Assembly: GCA_031296915.1 (NCBI GenBank)
Contig: JAVDPC010000011.1
Coordinates: forward strand, 62,001-126,000
Reading direction: 5' to 3'
Source: Cerasicoccus frondis
GTDB lineage: Bacteria > Verrucomicrobiota > Verrucomicrobiia > Opitutales > Cerasicoccaceae
Length of the DNA: 64,000 nt
Part shown: positions 8,310 to 16,734 of the stretch, one piece after another
Numbering within the stretch: the stretch's first letter is position 1
Layout of the letters: every line of letters begins with the position of its first letter
Translations under genes and position numbers: made by a program
Notes under the pieces: generated by a model
Databases searched by the model: none
What the model was told of the DNA's origin: nothing
What the model saw: the letters and a program-made list of their open reading frames with translations, nothing else

Positions 8310-8387
8310 CGGGCTGTAGCGCAGTCTGGTTAGCGCACTACACTGGGGGTGTAGGGGTCGGAGGTTCGAATCCTCTCAGCCCGACCA
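8310..8387 (+). tRNA. tRNA-Pro (GGG anticodon)
   Basis: Cloverleaf with a perfect acceptor stem CGGGCTG/CAGCCCG (8310-8316 with 8377-8383), discriminator A and an encoded CCA (8385-8387). The anticodon stem CTACA/TGTAG encloses the loop CTGGGGG, giving anticodon GGG (Pro). The T arm is GGAGG-TTCGAAT-CCTCT. C1-G72 is the characteristic first pair of bacterial tRNA-Pro. Its 3' end is the left boundary of the mobile island described below. Confidence 0.95.
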
Positions 8388-8389
8388 TT
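8378..8389 (+). repeat. putative attL: tRNA-Pro 3' end, direct repeat copy 1
   Basis: AGCCCGACCATT covers the last acceptor-stem bases, the CCA and two more bases. The identical 12-mer, same orientation, is at 16688-16699, 8.3 kb away, at the other edge of the IS-rich region. Confidence 0.5.
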
Positions 8390-8465
8390 TAGAAAGGCTT
8401 CGATTTATTCGAGGCCTTTATTTATGCCCAATGCGGCATGATTGCAGGGATTGAGGCGATTTGCC

Positions 8466-9874
8466 CGTACGACCTAGAAATTCATCCAAACCGAAAAACA
8501 TCAAAAATCATAGCCACCATCAGGCATTGAGCACCGCCTGAGAATCCGAAAATAGCCAAACTTTCATCCGAAACATCGTTCCTTGACAGTCATCTCTCAC
8601 AAATGTCAGCCCAACGCAGACGTTTTCACTGAATCCGCACAGCAATAAAGAACAAGCTGACTCAACTCGCTTTCAGTGAACAACGGAATCAAACCGGCAA
8701 AAAGACTACGCAGCCTCGCGATGGTAGTAGTTCAACAGCCCGCCTAAACGGGCACTCTTGACCATCCTACCCTCGCCGTTCGACGATTGCTCATTCCCTG
8801 TGGCTGGAAATGGGATCATATTATCAAAACCATGGTGATTCCGTTCTGAGTGATAATGCTCCAGATACTGCTCAATGGCTCGGCGCACAGAGCCTTCACC
8901 GATCAAAATCAGCTGGTTCAGGCATTCATGCTTGATTGATCGCACAAACCGTTCAGCAAAAGCATTCAAATTTGGTGAACGCGCCGGAAGCTTGAGCGGC
9001 CTGATATTCACGCTGCGAAAAACCTTACCAAAGGCTCTGGTAAAATTACTGCCACGGTCATGAATGAGGTAGCCTCGGCGACCAAAGCCTTGGATCGGCC
9101 CATCAAAGCCGGTGAGTTCTCGGGCTCGTTGCTCGCACCATTCACCGGTTGGGTGTTCGGTCATATCACCGAAGATAACTCGACGACTTTCCAAGTGAAT
9201 AAAGAACAGCACATCGTAGGTTGCCAGGTGGAATCCAGACCAAGCCTCGGCCGTAAAGAAATCACAGCCCCAGATCACCTCCTTGTGGCGAGCAATGAAG
9301 TCGGCCCAACTCGTTTGCTTTCTACGCTCAGGCGCTGGATTAATCCCATTACGCTCCAGAATCTGACGAACCGTTTCTTTGCAGATCGAATGGCCGAGAT
9401 TACACATTCGATTCGCGATATCCAGAGAGCCAGACCTTGGATTCTCACGAGCTATTCGCATGACCAGATCCTCCACTTCTTTCGGTTTTCGCGGTCGGCC
9501 TGGATACTGACGTTTCTTGGAACCATCAAACTTCTCTGCAATGAGTCTTCGATGCCAGCGGTATAACGTATCGGGTGTCACAAGGTTTGCGTATTTCTCG
9601 ATGGCTTTGCCTAATTTCTTGGCTTTCTCCGCGAGCACCTTACGTTGAGCATCGACCAGTTTAGGACACTTCCTTTTGAAATGATACTGCAATACGCGAA
9701 CCTCTTCCTGAAGATAATCAATTGCATCCAACAGCTCCTGATTTAATTGATTCGTGAACAGCGCCAGCAGCTTCGCCAACAAGATTTTTCCTTCCATTCG
9801 AATCAATTTGGCGATACCGCAAGAAAGCCGCAATCCTTGCATTTATGCAGCCGGACGAATTTCTAGGTAGCACG
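8466..9874 (-). mobile_element. insertion sequence, intact copy (about 1.4 kb)
   Basis: The element carries one transposase gene and has terminal inverted repeats. The left end is CGTACGACCTAGAAATTCATCC from 8466. The right end, read inwards, is CGTGCTACCTAGAAATTCGTCC ending at 9874. The same ends flank the second copy at 14965-16371, so the 22-bp ends are part of the element. About 240 nt between the left end and the transposase stop are non-coding. No target duplication can be separated from the repeats by eye. It interrupts an IS1595-type transposase gene, whose tail continues from 9875. Confidence 0.85.
8706..9797 (-). CDS. DDE integrase-core (rve) transposase
   Basis: 363-aa transposase starting at the ATG for MEGKILLAKLLALF (9797), the same start as in the second copy; an in-frame ATG at 9842 lies outside the conserved part. 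An N-terminal coiled or helical segment is followed by an HTH region (TPDTLYRWHRRLIAEKFDGS, then ETVRQILERNGI) and an rve-type catalytic core. The first Asp is in WGCDFFT, the second in LIHDRGSNF, and the Glu is in NAFAERFVRSIKHECL. The tail HYHSERNHHGF is typical of IS3/IS481-like enzymes. No frameshift is present, so it is likely functional. Confidence 0.92.
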   Translation of the reverse strand: MEGKILLAKLLALFTNQLNQELLDAIDYLQEEVRVLQYHFKRKCPKLVDAQRKVLAEKAKKLGKAIEKYANLVTPDTLYRWHRRLIAEKFDGSKKRQYPGRPRKPKEVEDLVMRIARENPRSGSLDIANRMCNLGHSICKETVRQILERNGINPAPERRKQTSWADFIARHKEVIWGCDFFTAEAWSGFHLATYDVLFFIHLESRRVIFGDMTEHPTGEWCEQRARELTGFDGPIQGFGRRGYLIHDRGSNFTRAFGKVFRSVNIRPLKLPARSPNLNAFAERFVRSIKHECLNQLILIGEGSVRRAIEQYLEHYHSERNHHGFDNMIPFPATGNEQSSNGEGRMVKSARLGGLLNYYHREAA

Positions 9875-10131
9875 GCCTACAATGCGCTCGATGTGACTGA
9901 TTTTCACCACATGCAAATCAACCACTCAGAACTCTTCGCCGACAAGCAAAACCACATCAATGGCATCGAGAACTTTTGGAACCAGGCTAAGCGCCACCTA
10001 CGCGATTTAACGGCATCAAACCAAACAACTTTTACTACTTCCTAAAAGAGTGCGAATGGCGCTTCAACGCAGGCAACCACAAAATCCTCCTCAGCCAGCT
10101 TAAACAATGGTATTCAGAGTCCAATCACTAG
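9875..10131 (+). pseudogene. C-terminal remnant of an IS1595-type transposase
   Basis: The sequence after the IS right end encodes SELFADKQNHINGIENFWNQ, then KECEWRFN, the conserved C-terminal part of IS1595/ISXO2-like transposases. The reading frame shifts near 9993-9998: upstream it reads KRHLR, and continuing with FNGIKPNNFYYFLKECEW needs a +1 shift. It ends at TAG 10131. The 5' part is missing because the neighbouring IS has inserted or recombined there. Confidence 0.85.
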
Positions 10132-10215
10132 CCTTAGCTACTTCAGCCCTAACTATAATCAATCAATGTTCATTGGTTTTCCTAAAAAAAAATCGAACAG
10201 GATAAAATTTGGCAC

Positions 10216-11418
10216 TTGAAATCCAGATCATTCATAAATAATGAATATCCCGTGATTCACCTAGTATTCGTTCACGGCGTTAATACTCGCTACTCAAACA
10301 ATGATCCACTGAACGACGCAGAAGTAGTCGGCCGCCAGGGGGCATTCACCAAGTATTGTTTTGGTAATGGTAAGGTTACTTATTATGAGCCTTATTGGGG
10401 CCTTCATGGACCACCGCAACGAGACACCTGGAATTCATTACCCGGAACCGACGATGTCTTGCTCGCCATTGGCGGAGGTATCGGAGCCGTCCAAGCTAAC
10501 GCGATCGCATCCGAAAATCATCTGCTAGCTGCAGCCCAAAAAGACTTCGGCGGCCTACTTAATTCGCTCAGCCTGACACTAATACAGGACGGCGTCTCAG
10601 AGAACGATAAGAAATTAGCTGACGCTATCGGCACATATGCGGCGGACATTGATAGTGATGGAGAAACCTCGACCGCACCTAATTGGATCAATGAAATTAC
10701 GAGCGACACTGAGTTGATCGAAAGAATTGAGCAGGAGGTCACTCCTTTCATTGAAGGTCAGCCAGTCGTCGCGTTAGGCTTCGGAAACTGGATTGGCGGC
10801 AAACTACAATCCGCTAAAAACCGTGTCCTTGGCGCCGGAATCAGTTTAATCGACGACAGGCTTGTGAAATGGATACGGGGCTTCACCCCAAACTTGGCGG
10901 TATTCCTCGGAGATGCATTCATTTACATCAAACAAGACCAGCCCAGAGAAAATATTCGGGCCGCAGTTCTGTCTAAGATACTGGATGCTGCAAGGGCAGC
11001 TAAACAGGATCAGGGAAAGCTCATCTTGGTCTGCCACAGCATGGGCGCCAATATTGTCTATGACCTGCTTAACGACCCAACTGTCATTCAAAACTTGAAC
11101 CATCAACTGGGACAACCCTTCAAAGTTGATCTACTGCTAACCGTCGGTACTCAGGTGGGGCTGTTTCAGGAACTCAACCTTTTCGCCAATCCAATCCCCA
11201 GTCATCTCAGTGATATGCGGTGCGACCACTGGTGGCATGTATATAACCGCATGGATATCTTATCGTTCGCCGCAAAAGAAGTTTTCAATGGCCTCGATAT
11301 CAAACAATTCCGCGTCGATACCTCGGCAAACATCCTCAAGGCGCATTCCGCCTACTTCCTATCGCCTGTCTTCCAAAAACGTCTAGCTAAGCGCCTGCAA
11401 AGTGCTGGCCTGATCTAA
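10216..11418 (+). CDS. alpha/beta hydrolase, first gene of candidate conflict operon
   Basis: 400-aa product with the alpha/beta-hydrolase pattern VFVHGVNTRY at residues 18-27, nucleophile elbow LVCHSMGAN (Ser275) and a late AHSAYF (His377) as the probable catalytic His. No signal peptide, so cytoplasmic. A glycine-rich patch (IGGGIGAVQAN) near residue 80 is unusual. The start is uncertain: the longest frame uses TTG at 10216, 13 nt after AGGA; a GTG at 10252 is the alternative. Its TAA overlaps the ATG of the caspase-like gene by one base (TAATG), so the two are translationally coupled. Possible roles are lipase, esterase or peptidase effector; the substrate is unknown. Base composition is more AT-rich than the flanks. 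Confidence 0.85.
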   Translation: MKSRSFINNEYPVIHLVFVHGVNTRYSNNDPLNDAEVVGRQGAFTKYCFGNGKVTYYEPYWGLHGPPQRDTWNSLPGTDDVLLAIGGGIGAVQANAIASENHLLAAAQKDFGGLLNSLSLTLIQDGVSENDKKLADAIGTYAADIDSDGETSTAPNWINEITSDTELIERIEQEVTPFIEGQPVVALGFGNWIGGKLQSAKNRVLGAGISLIDDRLVKWIRGFTPNLAVFLGDAFIYIKQDQPRENIRAAVLSKILDAARAAKQDQGKLILVCHSMGANIVYDLLNDPTVIQNLNHQLGQPFKVDLLLTVGTQVGLFQELNLFANPIPSHLSDMRCDHWWHVYNRMDILSFAAKEVFNGLDIKQFRVDTSANILKAHSAYFLSPVFQKRLAKRLQSAGLI

Positions 11419-12563
11419 TGAGCTTAGTTTGGGAAAGAAATACTGCGGAAGACCAGCCGCGCCTCCATTGCCTGATTTTGGGCATTGGGCGCTACGAGCA
11501 TCTGGATGCCGTCTTAGATCGCCAATGCTGTGTCGATAGCGCCCAGGAGTTTATTCGTTTTCTTGTTAAGAATGCGGATCGCTTTGATGCACCGCTGCAA
11601 AGCATCGAATGCGTCATCTCCGATCCCAGCATTGATCCCGCACAGACGAAGGATAAAATTTCCATTCCCGATGATCCGCTGGGTGATAAAACCGTCGAAG
11701 TCGCCAACGGCAAACTTGAAAATGTCCGAGATGCCTGCAGCGATTGGTTGGATCGGTGTCGCGAGGGGGATATCATGCTTTGCTACGCGTGTTCCCATGG
11801 CGTTGCGGGACTAGACAATTCCCATCTACTTGTGTTGGAAGACTTCGACTTAAACGCAGGTAATCCAGCCGAAAAGCTCCTTGATGTGGGAGCCATTGCA
11901 CGCTTTCTGCCTGCACGAAAAAAGGCGGGGGCGTGCTGGGTTTTTTACGATGCCTGCCAAGAGGTGCTGCCCCAACTCGTAGGGCTGGTGAACGGCGCAA
12001 GCGCCTATACGCCTGTCGCAGCCACCGTTCAGGAATTGGTGAGCTGTCGCGTGCGAAGCGTGGGTTTGGCCGCCTCTAGATTCGGTCAATATGCAGAGGC
12101 AGCAAACCATGATGGGCTGACTAATTTATCACGTGCATTGCTCCATGGGCTAGAGAAATGCCTGATCGAAGACGACAGTTTGCCATGGCTTGTTACCAAC
12201 AGCATCTTTCACTACAATCGCATTGGAGATCTGGCTCGCAATTTCTTTGGTTTGCGACTGGAAACCGATTTGTTCAGCGATGACCTCAAGAAAGTATCCC
12301 TGATGGAGCTGGAGGAGCTGGTCATTCCCGTCGTCGTATCGAGCAATCCTAGCCATCTAATTAGGAATGCCACGCAGGCTGAGATCCACAATGGCGACCC
12401 GAATCAGCCGCCCTTGACCCGGCCAGATGCAGCTTCCCCCTGGAAGCTTGAAATCAGGCATTCGCCAGGCGTGCATACGCTTTCTGTAACGAAAGATGAT
12501 GGCAAACGAATCGACCAAGAATTCACCTTATCCCCGCCTTTTGTCTGCATTGAACTTACTTAA
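11418..12563 (+). CDS. caspase-like cysteine protease (peptidase C14 fold)
   Basis: 381 aa. The catalytic dyad is recognisable: His127 in CYACSHGVAG and Cys180 in VFYDACQE, each after a hydrophobic strand as in caspase/metacaspase folds. The N-terminus (LHCLILGIGRYEHL) is the first beta strand, and QCCVDSAQEFIRFL is the helix usual in prokaryotic caspase-like proteins. Residues about 300-381 form a separate beta-rich tail (WKLEIRHSPGVHTLSV). In prokaryotes such proteases often act as effectors or activators in defence and regulated-death systems. It overlaps the hydrolase gene by 1 nt and is 3 nt from the next gene. The substrate and trigger cannot be inferred. Confidence 0.88.
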   Translation: MSLVWERNTAEDQPRLHCLILGIGRYEHLDAVLDRQCCVDSAQEFIRFLVKNADRFDAPLQSIECVISDPSIDPAQTKDKISIPDDPLGDKTVEVANGKLENVRDACSDWLDRCREGDIMLCYACSHGVAGLDNSHLLVLEDFDLNAGNPAEKLLDVGAIARFLPARKKAGACWVFYDACQEVLPQLVGLVNGASAYTPVAATVQELVSCRVRSVGLAASRFGQYAEAANHDGLTNLSRALLHGLEKCLIEDDSLPWLVTNSIFHYNRIGDLARNFFGLRLETDLFSDDLKKVSLMELEELVIPVVVSSNPSHLIRNATQAEIHNGDPNQPPLTRPDAASPWKLEIRHSPGVHTLSVTKDDGKRIDQEFTLSPPFVCIELT

Positions 12564-12566
12564 CCG

Positions 12567-13949
12567 ATGAAGCAGTCTTCGAATATTTATCAAGAGCGAT
12601 ACACGTTCCACTCCCCCGGAGATGGAGCCTACCAGTTGCAGCTCAAACATACCGAAGGGCTTGATCATGCCAGTCTGTTTCTTGCCGGTTGGAACGACAC
12701 GAAAACCGTTATCCTCGCACCAGGCAGTTATTATGGCGCCATGCATCGGATAGGTTCTCAAAAAAGTGAACGACAATTTTTTGAGCTTCAACTTACAGAA
12801 AATCAGACAGAGATCCGGCTTTCGGAAGTCCATCCGCAAGAGAGGATGGAATCGACGATACAGTCGGCTACATCTAAAAGCCTTGGCCCCCGAAGAGTCC
12901 GCCGCAGCAAAATCGGCCAGCTTAGCTCGGAAGCAACTATGTCATTCCTGCAGAAGCAGGAATATCTTGAACCACCAATGGCAGCACCTGATAGTGACGC
13001 AACTGCTATCCCAGACCGCAAGAACATTGTCGTCAAAACCAATGATCAAAGCCTACCTTTTGCAGTCGCTCTCTCGGAGACTGAATCCTTCGGCGCCGAG
13101 GCAATCTGGCGACCCGCCCCCCCCCAAAGCGTAGCTGTCACAAACGAAGACGGTGAATTGGTCATTGATCTTGGATTCGATTTTCAGATCAAGCATCGAT
13201 TACGAATGAACCTTAGCATTTGGGAGCGAGAGACCCTCAGGCTGAACCTACCTAAGTACCGAGACGGCATTCGTATTACGATACGCCCTTCCGAAGACGG
13301 CCAACTGGATGGAATCATCGAGTTGACACCCCTTGACGAAAGATTGCAGGTCCTGCTTGAGGCTCTTGTCAACATGCATTCTGACGATGCGCTTAAAGCT
13401 CTCTCATGGGCAACGGAAAGCATGTATTGCATAGAGGCGCGCGAATTTCTGGCGCAAAAATATGATGATCCCTGGGCCGCCGTCGTGGGTGCAGTCCTGC
13501 TCGCCAATACATCCCAAGCGGGTAAGGTTCTAGAATGGATGGATAATCTTTCCCGCATATTGCCCAGCGTTAGCGATGTTTATATCGCATCGGCGTGGGC
13601 CTGTGCATCTCAACAAGACCTTAGCCGTGGCGAAATAGAAGCAGCAGTTCTCGGTCGATTGGGAAAAGCCATCCATGTGGGGGCTCCGACCTTTCAAGCC
13701 TCCAGTTCTCTGGCGCAGCAGCTACTTGATAGCCTATCTCTAACCGCAACAGAAACCGAAACACGTACCGCCGCAAGACGCTACCTCGAAGAGTTTTCCC
13801 AGCGCTTCAGCAGTCGCGCTTACCCGGGCCCCTACTTAGTCTGGGTGGCACAAGATGCCTTCCACGAAGCCCAATTTTTAGAGGAGGATGGCTACAGCGT
13901 TATTGCGAGTGGCATGCTCAGTAAAACAGGTTTTCGATGTTACGGGTAA
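12567..13949 (+). CDS. uncharacterised third protein of the caspase operon
   Basis: 460 aa, start ATG 3 nt after the caspase stop. I do not recognise a named domain. Residues about 1-90 look like a beta sandwich (YQLQLKHTEGLDHASLFLAG). A linker with basic residues (RRVRRSK) follows, then a second beta-rich part to about 260. The C-terminal 200 residues are helical and repeat-like (DPWAAVVGAVLLANTSQAGK, WMDNLSRILPSV), suggesting an alpha-solenoid. The arrangement fits an adaptor or sensor rather than an enzyme, since no catalytic motif is seen. I have an impression that DPWAAVVGA...W..NL-type helical repeats accompany bacterial caspase genes elsewhere; this needs a profile search. Confidence 0.7.
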   Translation: MKQSSNIYQERYTFHSPGDGAYQLQLKHTEGLDHASLFLAGWNDTKTVILAPGSYYGAMHRIGSQKSERQFFELQLTENQTEIRLSEVHPQERMESTIQSATSKSLGPRRVRRSKIGQLSSEATMSFLQKQEYLEPPMAAPDSDATAIPDRKNIVVKTNDQSLPFAVALSETESFGAEAIWRPAPPQSVAVTNEDGELVIDLGFDFQIKHRLRMNLSIWERETLRLNLPKYRDGIRITIRPSEDGQLDGIIELTPLDERLQVLLEALVNMHSDDALKALSWATESMYCIEAREFLAQKYDDPWAAVVGAVLLANTSQAGKVLEWMDNLSRILPSVSDVYIASAWACASQQDLSRGEIEAAVLGRLGKAIHVGAPTFQASSSLAQQLLDSLSLTATETETRTAARRYLEEFSQRFSSRAYPGPYLVWVAQDAFHEAQFLEEDGYSVIASGMLSKTGFRCYG

Positions 13950-14025
13950 CTTCTGGTCAATGTGCAACCGCACTCAGTTTCGCGAAGTTAATCCTAACTT
14001 AGATTTACTATAGTATAAAAATAGC

Positions 14026-14898
14026 ATGTCAGGTTTGATCTATCATGAAATTGTCGACAAGAGGACTGGTGATTACGATCCCCTCAAAATAAGATTCTTG
14101 GGCACGGCCAGTTTCATAATCCAAAACAAAAAACGTAGCATCGTACTGGATCCTTTTGTAAGTCGCCCCTCATTCCCAAGATTGCTATTTCCACTTAATT
14201 GTAATGCAAAATTTATAGCTGACAAGTTCCCTCAGGCTAACGACATACTGATTGGCCACTCGCACTACGATCACCTCATGGATGCGCCACACCTCTGTTC
14301 GATCCGATCAGGTAGCCGCATCATTGGAGGTCGATCAACCGCTTTGATTGCTGAGGCACTTGGTGTGTCTAGAGATTCAATCATCGAAGTAACTGGCCAT
14401 GAAACAATTGAGTGTGGATGTGCCCAGGTTCGCCCGATTCCATCTAAGCATGCTCCTGTCATCGGAAATAAGATATTCTTTGATGGATATGTCACGAAAA
14501 AGCCGACCCCTCCTCTCTTCATTTGGGATTATAAAACTGGTGAAGTTTTCGACTGGCATATCAAAATTGACGGCAAACAGATTGTCCACATTGGCTCATC
14601 CGACTTCATCGAAGAAGAAATCGAGAAGATCGAAACTACTCCCATTGATGTCGTATGCCTCTGCGCCGCCAATTGGCGACACCGCAAGGAGGAGTACATC
14701 CGCATGGTCATCGATAAGCTCCAACCCAAATACATCTTGCCTTGCCACTGGGACAACATCTTCAAACCATGGGGAAAAGGCAGCAGAAGACCTTCAATTT
14801 TTTTCAGACTCGGTTTACCCAACCTAATCGAAAGAATTCATGCCGAAGAAAATGTTGAGGTAATTTTATTAGATTTCGACGGAGTTCTTTTGCTATAG
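14026..14898 (+). CDS. metallo-beta-lactamase-fold hydrolase (UlaG/NAPE-PLD-like)
   Basis: 290 aa with the di-metal motif GHSHYDHLMD (His78, His80, Asp82, His83), later KHAPVIG, a metal-bridging Asp in HIGSSDFIEEE and a final His in LPCHWDN near residue 241. The strand FLGTASFIIQ at the start and DPFVSRP fit the UlaG/NAPE-PLD-like branch of the superfamily. It follows the 460-aa gene after 76 nt on the same strand. An AT-rich TATAGTATAAAA lies 10-17 nt before the ATG, so it may have its own (near leaderless) promoter. Composition is clearly AT-richer than housekeeping genes here. It may be the fourth cargo gene or separate; the substrate is unknown. Confidence 0.85.
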   Translation: MSGLIYHEIVDKRTGDYDPLKIRFLGTASFIIQNKKRSIVLDPFVSRPSFPRLLFPLNCNAKFIADKFPQANDILIGHSHYDHLMDAPHLCSIRSGSRIIGGRSTALIAEALGVSRDSIIEVTGHETIECGCAQVRPIPSKHAPVIGNKIFFDGYVTKKPTPPLFIWDYKTGEVFDWHIKIDGKQIVHIGSSDFIEEEIEKIETTPIDVVCLCAANWRHRKEEYIRMVIDKLQPKYILPCHWDNIFKPWGKGSRRPSIFFRLGLPNLIERIHAEENVEVILLDFDGVLLL

Positions 14899-14964
14899 AA
14901 CCGATTTCAACACTTAGGCTTTGACAAAATTAATCAGTACATTCGTTAGCCTAGCTAGTGTGGT

Positions 14965-16371
14965 CGTACTACCTAGAAATTCATCCGATAAGGAAAATAC
15001 CGCAAATCCTAACAGTCATCGGTGCTTGAGCATTGCCTGAGGCATCGGGAATGGCCAAACTGTCATCCGAAACATCGTTCTTTGACAGTCATCGTCAGCA
15101 AATTTCCGCCAAAATCAGACGCTTTCACTGAATCCGTACAGCAATAAAGAACAAGCTGATTCAATTCGCTTTCAGTGAACAACAAAATCGAACCGGCAAA
15201 AATACTACGCAGCCTCGCGATGGTAGTAGTTCAACAGCCCGCCCAATCGGGAGCGCTTGACCACCCTACCCTCGCCGCTCGCTGACTGCTCATGCTCCGG
15301 CCCTGGAAATGGAATCATTTTATCCAAACCTTGGTGATTCCGTTCTGAGTGACGATGCTCCAGATACTGCTCGATCGCTCGGCACACCGAATCTTCGCCA
15401 ATCAAGATTAAATGATTCAGGCATTCATGCTTGATAGATCGCACAAACCGTTCAGCAAACGCATTCAGGTTCGGTGAACGAGCAGGAAGCTTCAGCGGCC
15501 TAATATTCACGCTGCGAAAAACCTTACCGAAGGCTCTGGTAGAATTACTGCCACGGTCATGAATCAGGTAACCTCTGCGACCAAAGCCCTGAATCGGTCC
15601 ATCAAAACAAGTCAACTCCCTTGCTTGCTGCTCGCACCATTCACCGGTTGGGTGTCGGTCATACCACCGAAGATAACTCGACGACTTTCCAGGTGAATAA
15701 AAAACAGTACGTACTAGGTTGCCAGATGGAATCCAGACCAAGCCTCAACGGTAAAGAAATCGCAGCCCCAGATCACATCCTTGTGACGCGCAATGAAGTC
15801 AGCCCAATTCGTTCGTTTTCTACGCTCAGTCACTGGATTAATCCCATTACGCTCCAGAATCTGACGAACCGTTTCTTTGCAGATCGAATGGCCGAGATTA
15901 CACATGCGATTCGCGATATCCAGAGAGCCAGAGCGTGGATTCTCGCGAGCCATTCGCACGACCAGCCCTTCACATTTTTTGGTTTTCGTGGTCGCCCAGG
16001 ATACTGCCGTTTCTTCGAACCATCAAATTTCTGAGCAACCAGTTTTCGATGCCAGCGATATAGCGTATCTGGTGTGACAAGATTCGTGTATTTCTCAATG
16101 GCTTTACCTAATTTCTTCGCTTTCTCTGCAAGCACCTTGCGTTGAGCATCAACCAATTTGGGACATTTCTTTTTGAGATGATGCTGCAACACGCGAACTT
16201 CTTCCTGCAGATAGTCAATCGCATTCAAAAGTTCCTGATTCAATCGATCCGTGAACAGTGCCAGCAGCTTCGCCAACAATACTTTTCCTTCCATTCAAAC
16301 CAATTTGACGCTGAAGCATCACGTCCGCAATCCTAGCATTTATGCGCTCGGATGAATTTCTAGGTAGTACG
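14965..16371 (-). mobile_element. insertion sequence, second (degenerate) copy
   Basis: Same element as at 8466-9874 and in the same orientation, diverged by scattered substitutions along its length, including the 240-nt non-coding part. Its ends are perfect inverted repeats: TCGTACTACCTAGAAATTCA continuing TCCGA from 14964, matched at 16348-16372. The two copies bracket the four-gene cargo like a composite transposon of about 7.9 kb. This copy is inserted in the tail of a related transposase gene (16372-16566). Confidence 0.85.
15205..16294 (-). pseudogene. inactivated rve transposase of the second IS copy
   Basis: Reads as three fragments relative to the intact copy. The N-terminal part starts at the ATG 16294 and is good to about 15965, where a frameshift follows RKPKNVKG. 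The middle fragment (15714-15959) covers ENPRSGSLDIANRMCNLGHS and WGCDFFTVEAWSGFHLAT, then ends at an in-frame TAG (CCTAG where the intact copy has CCTACG). A one-base deletion near 15652 (GTGTCGG against GTGTTCGG) shifts the frame again. The C-terminal fragment runs from HPTGEWCEQQ to the stop at 15205. With two frameshifts and a nonsense codon it cannot supply transposase, but its ends could still be used in trans. Confidence 0.9.
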
Positions 16372-16566
16372 AGAAAGGCCATTGATCAATATATGAAACA
16401 TTTTCACCATGAGCGAAATCACCAGGGATTGGACAATTTGATCCCATTCCCCTACTCGCCCGCTAAGCCCGATCAATCCTCAGAGATTCGTAAATTTGAA
16501 CGGCTCGGCGGTCTGCTAAATTACTACTACCGAGACAACGGAAAGGAGGAGCTTAAGGCAGCCTAA
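16372..16566 (+). pseudogene. C-terminal remnant of a third, related transposase
   Basis: Immediately right of the second IS copy, plus-strand codons read RKAIDQYMKHFHHERNHQGL, then LIPFP and ERLGGLLNYYYRD before the stop at 16566. This aligns with the last 65 residues of the rve transposase of this window (RRAIEQYLEHYHSERNHHGF and RLGGLLNYYHRE) but is clearly a different member of the family. The remainder of the gene is not found left of the IS, so it is a truncated relic. Confidence 0.8.
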
Positions 16567-16687
16567 AAAATCGTCAACGCAACCGTTTTTGAGGCAATTT
16601 TTCTATTTTCGCATTTGCTTTTTTAGGTCCGCCTGAGTGGATAAAAAAGCGAACTCAATGCGAAACGGTTCGGAAACCCATCGCTTT

Positions 16688-16699
16688 AGCCCGACCATT
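16688..16699 (+). repeat. putative attR: direct repeat of tRNA-Pro 3' end
   Basis: AGCCCGACCATT repeats exactly the tRNA-Pro 3' end at 8378-8389. It sits 36 nt before the end of the GH gene, inside a small inverted repeat (TCGCTTTA...TAAAGCCGAAGCGA, 16681-16712) that could also serve as a terminator for the convergent flanks. A loose GGTTCG also occurs about 27 nt upstream, as in the tRNA T arm. Confidence 0.5.
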
Positions 16700-16734
16700 A
16701 AAGCCGAAGCGATCCAGCGCTCAAGCTTGTGGCA

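Noticed and set aside
9060..9566. 168-residue plus-strand open frame across the intact IS
   Set aside because: Antisense to the transposase; a similar shadow occurs in the second IS copy (15621-16034).
8466..16371. Recombination-derived prophage
   Set aside because: No phage structural, lysis, terminase or integrase genes; only DDE transposases and the four cargo genes.
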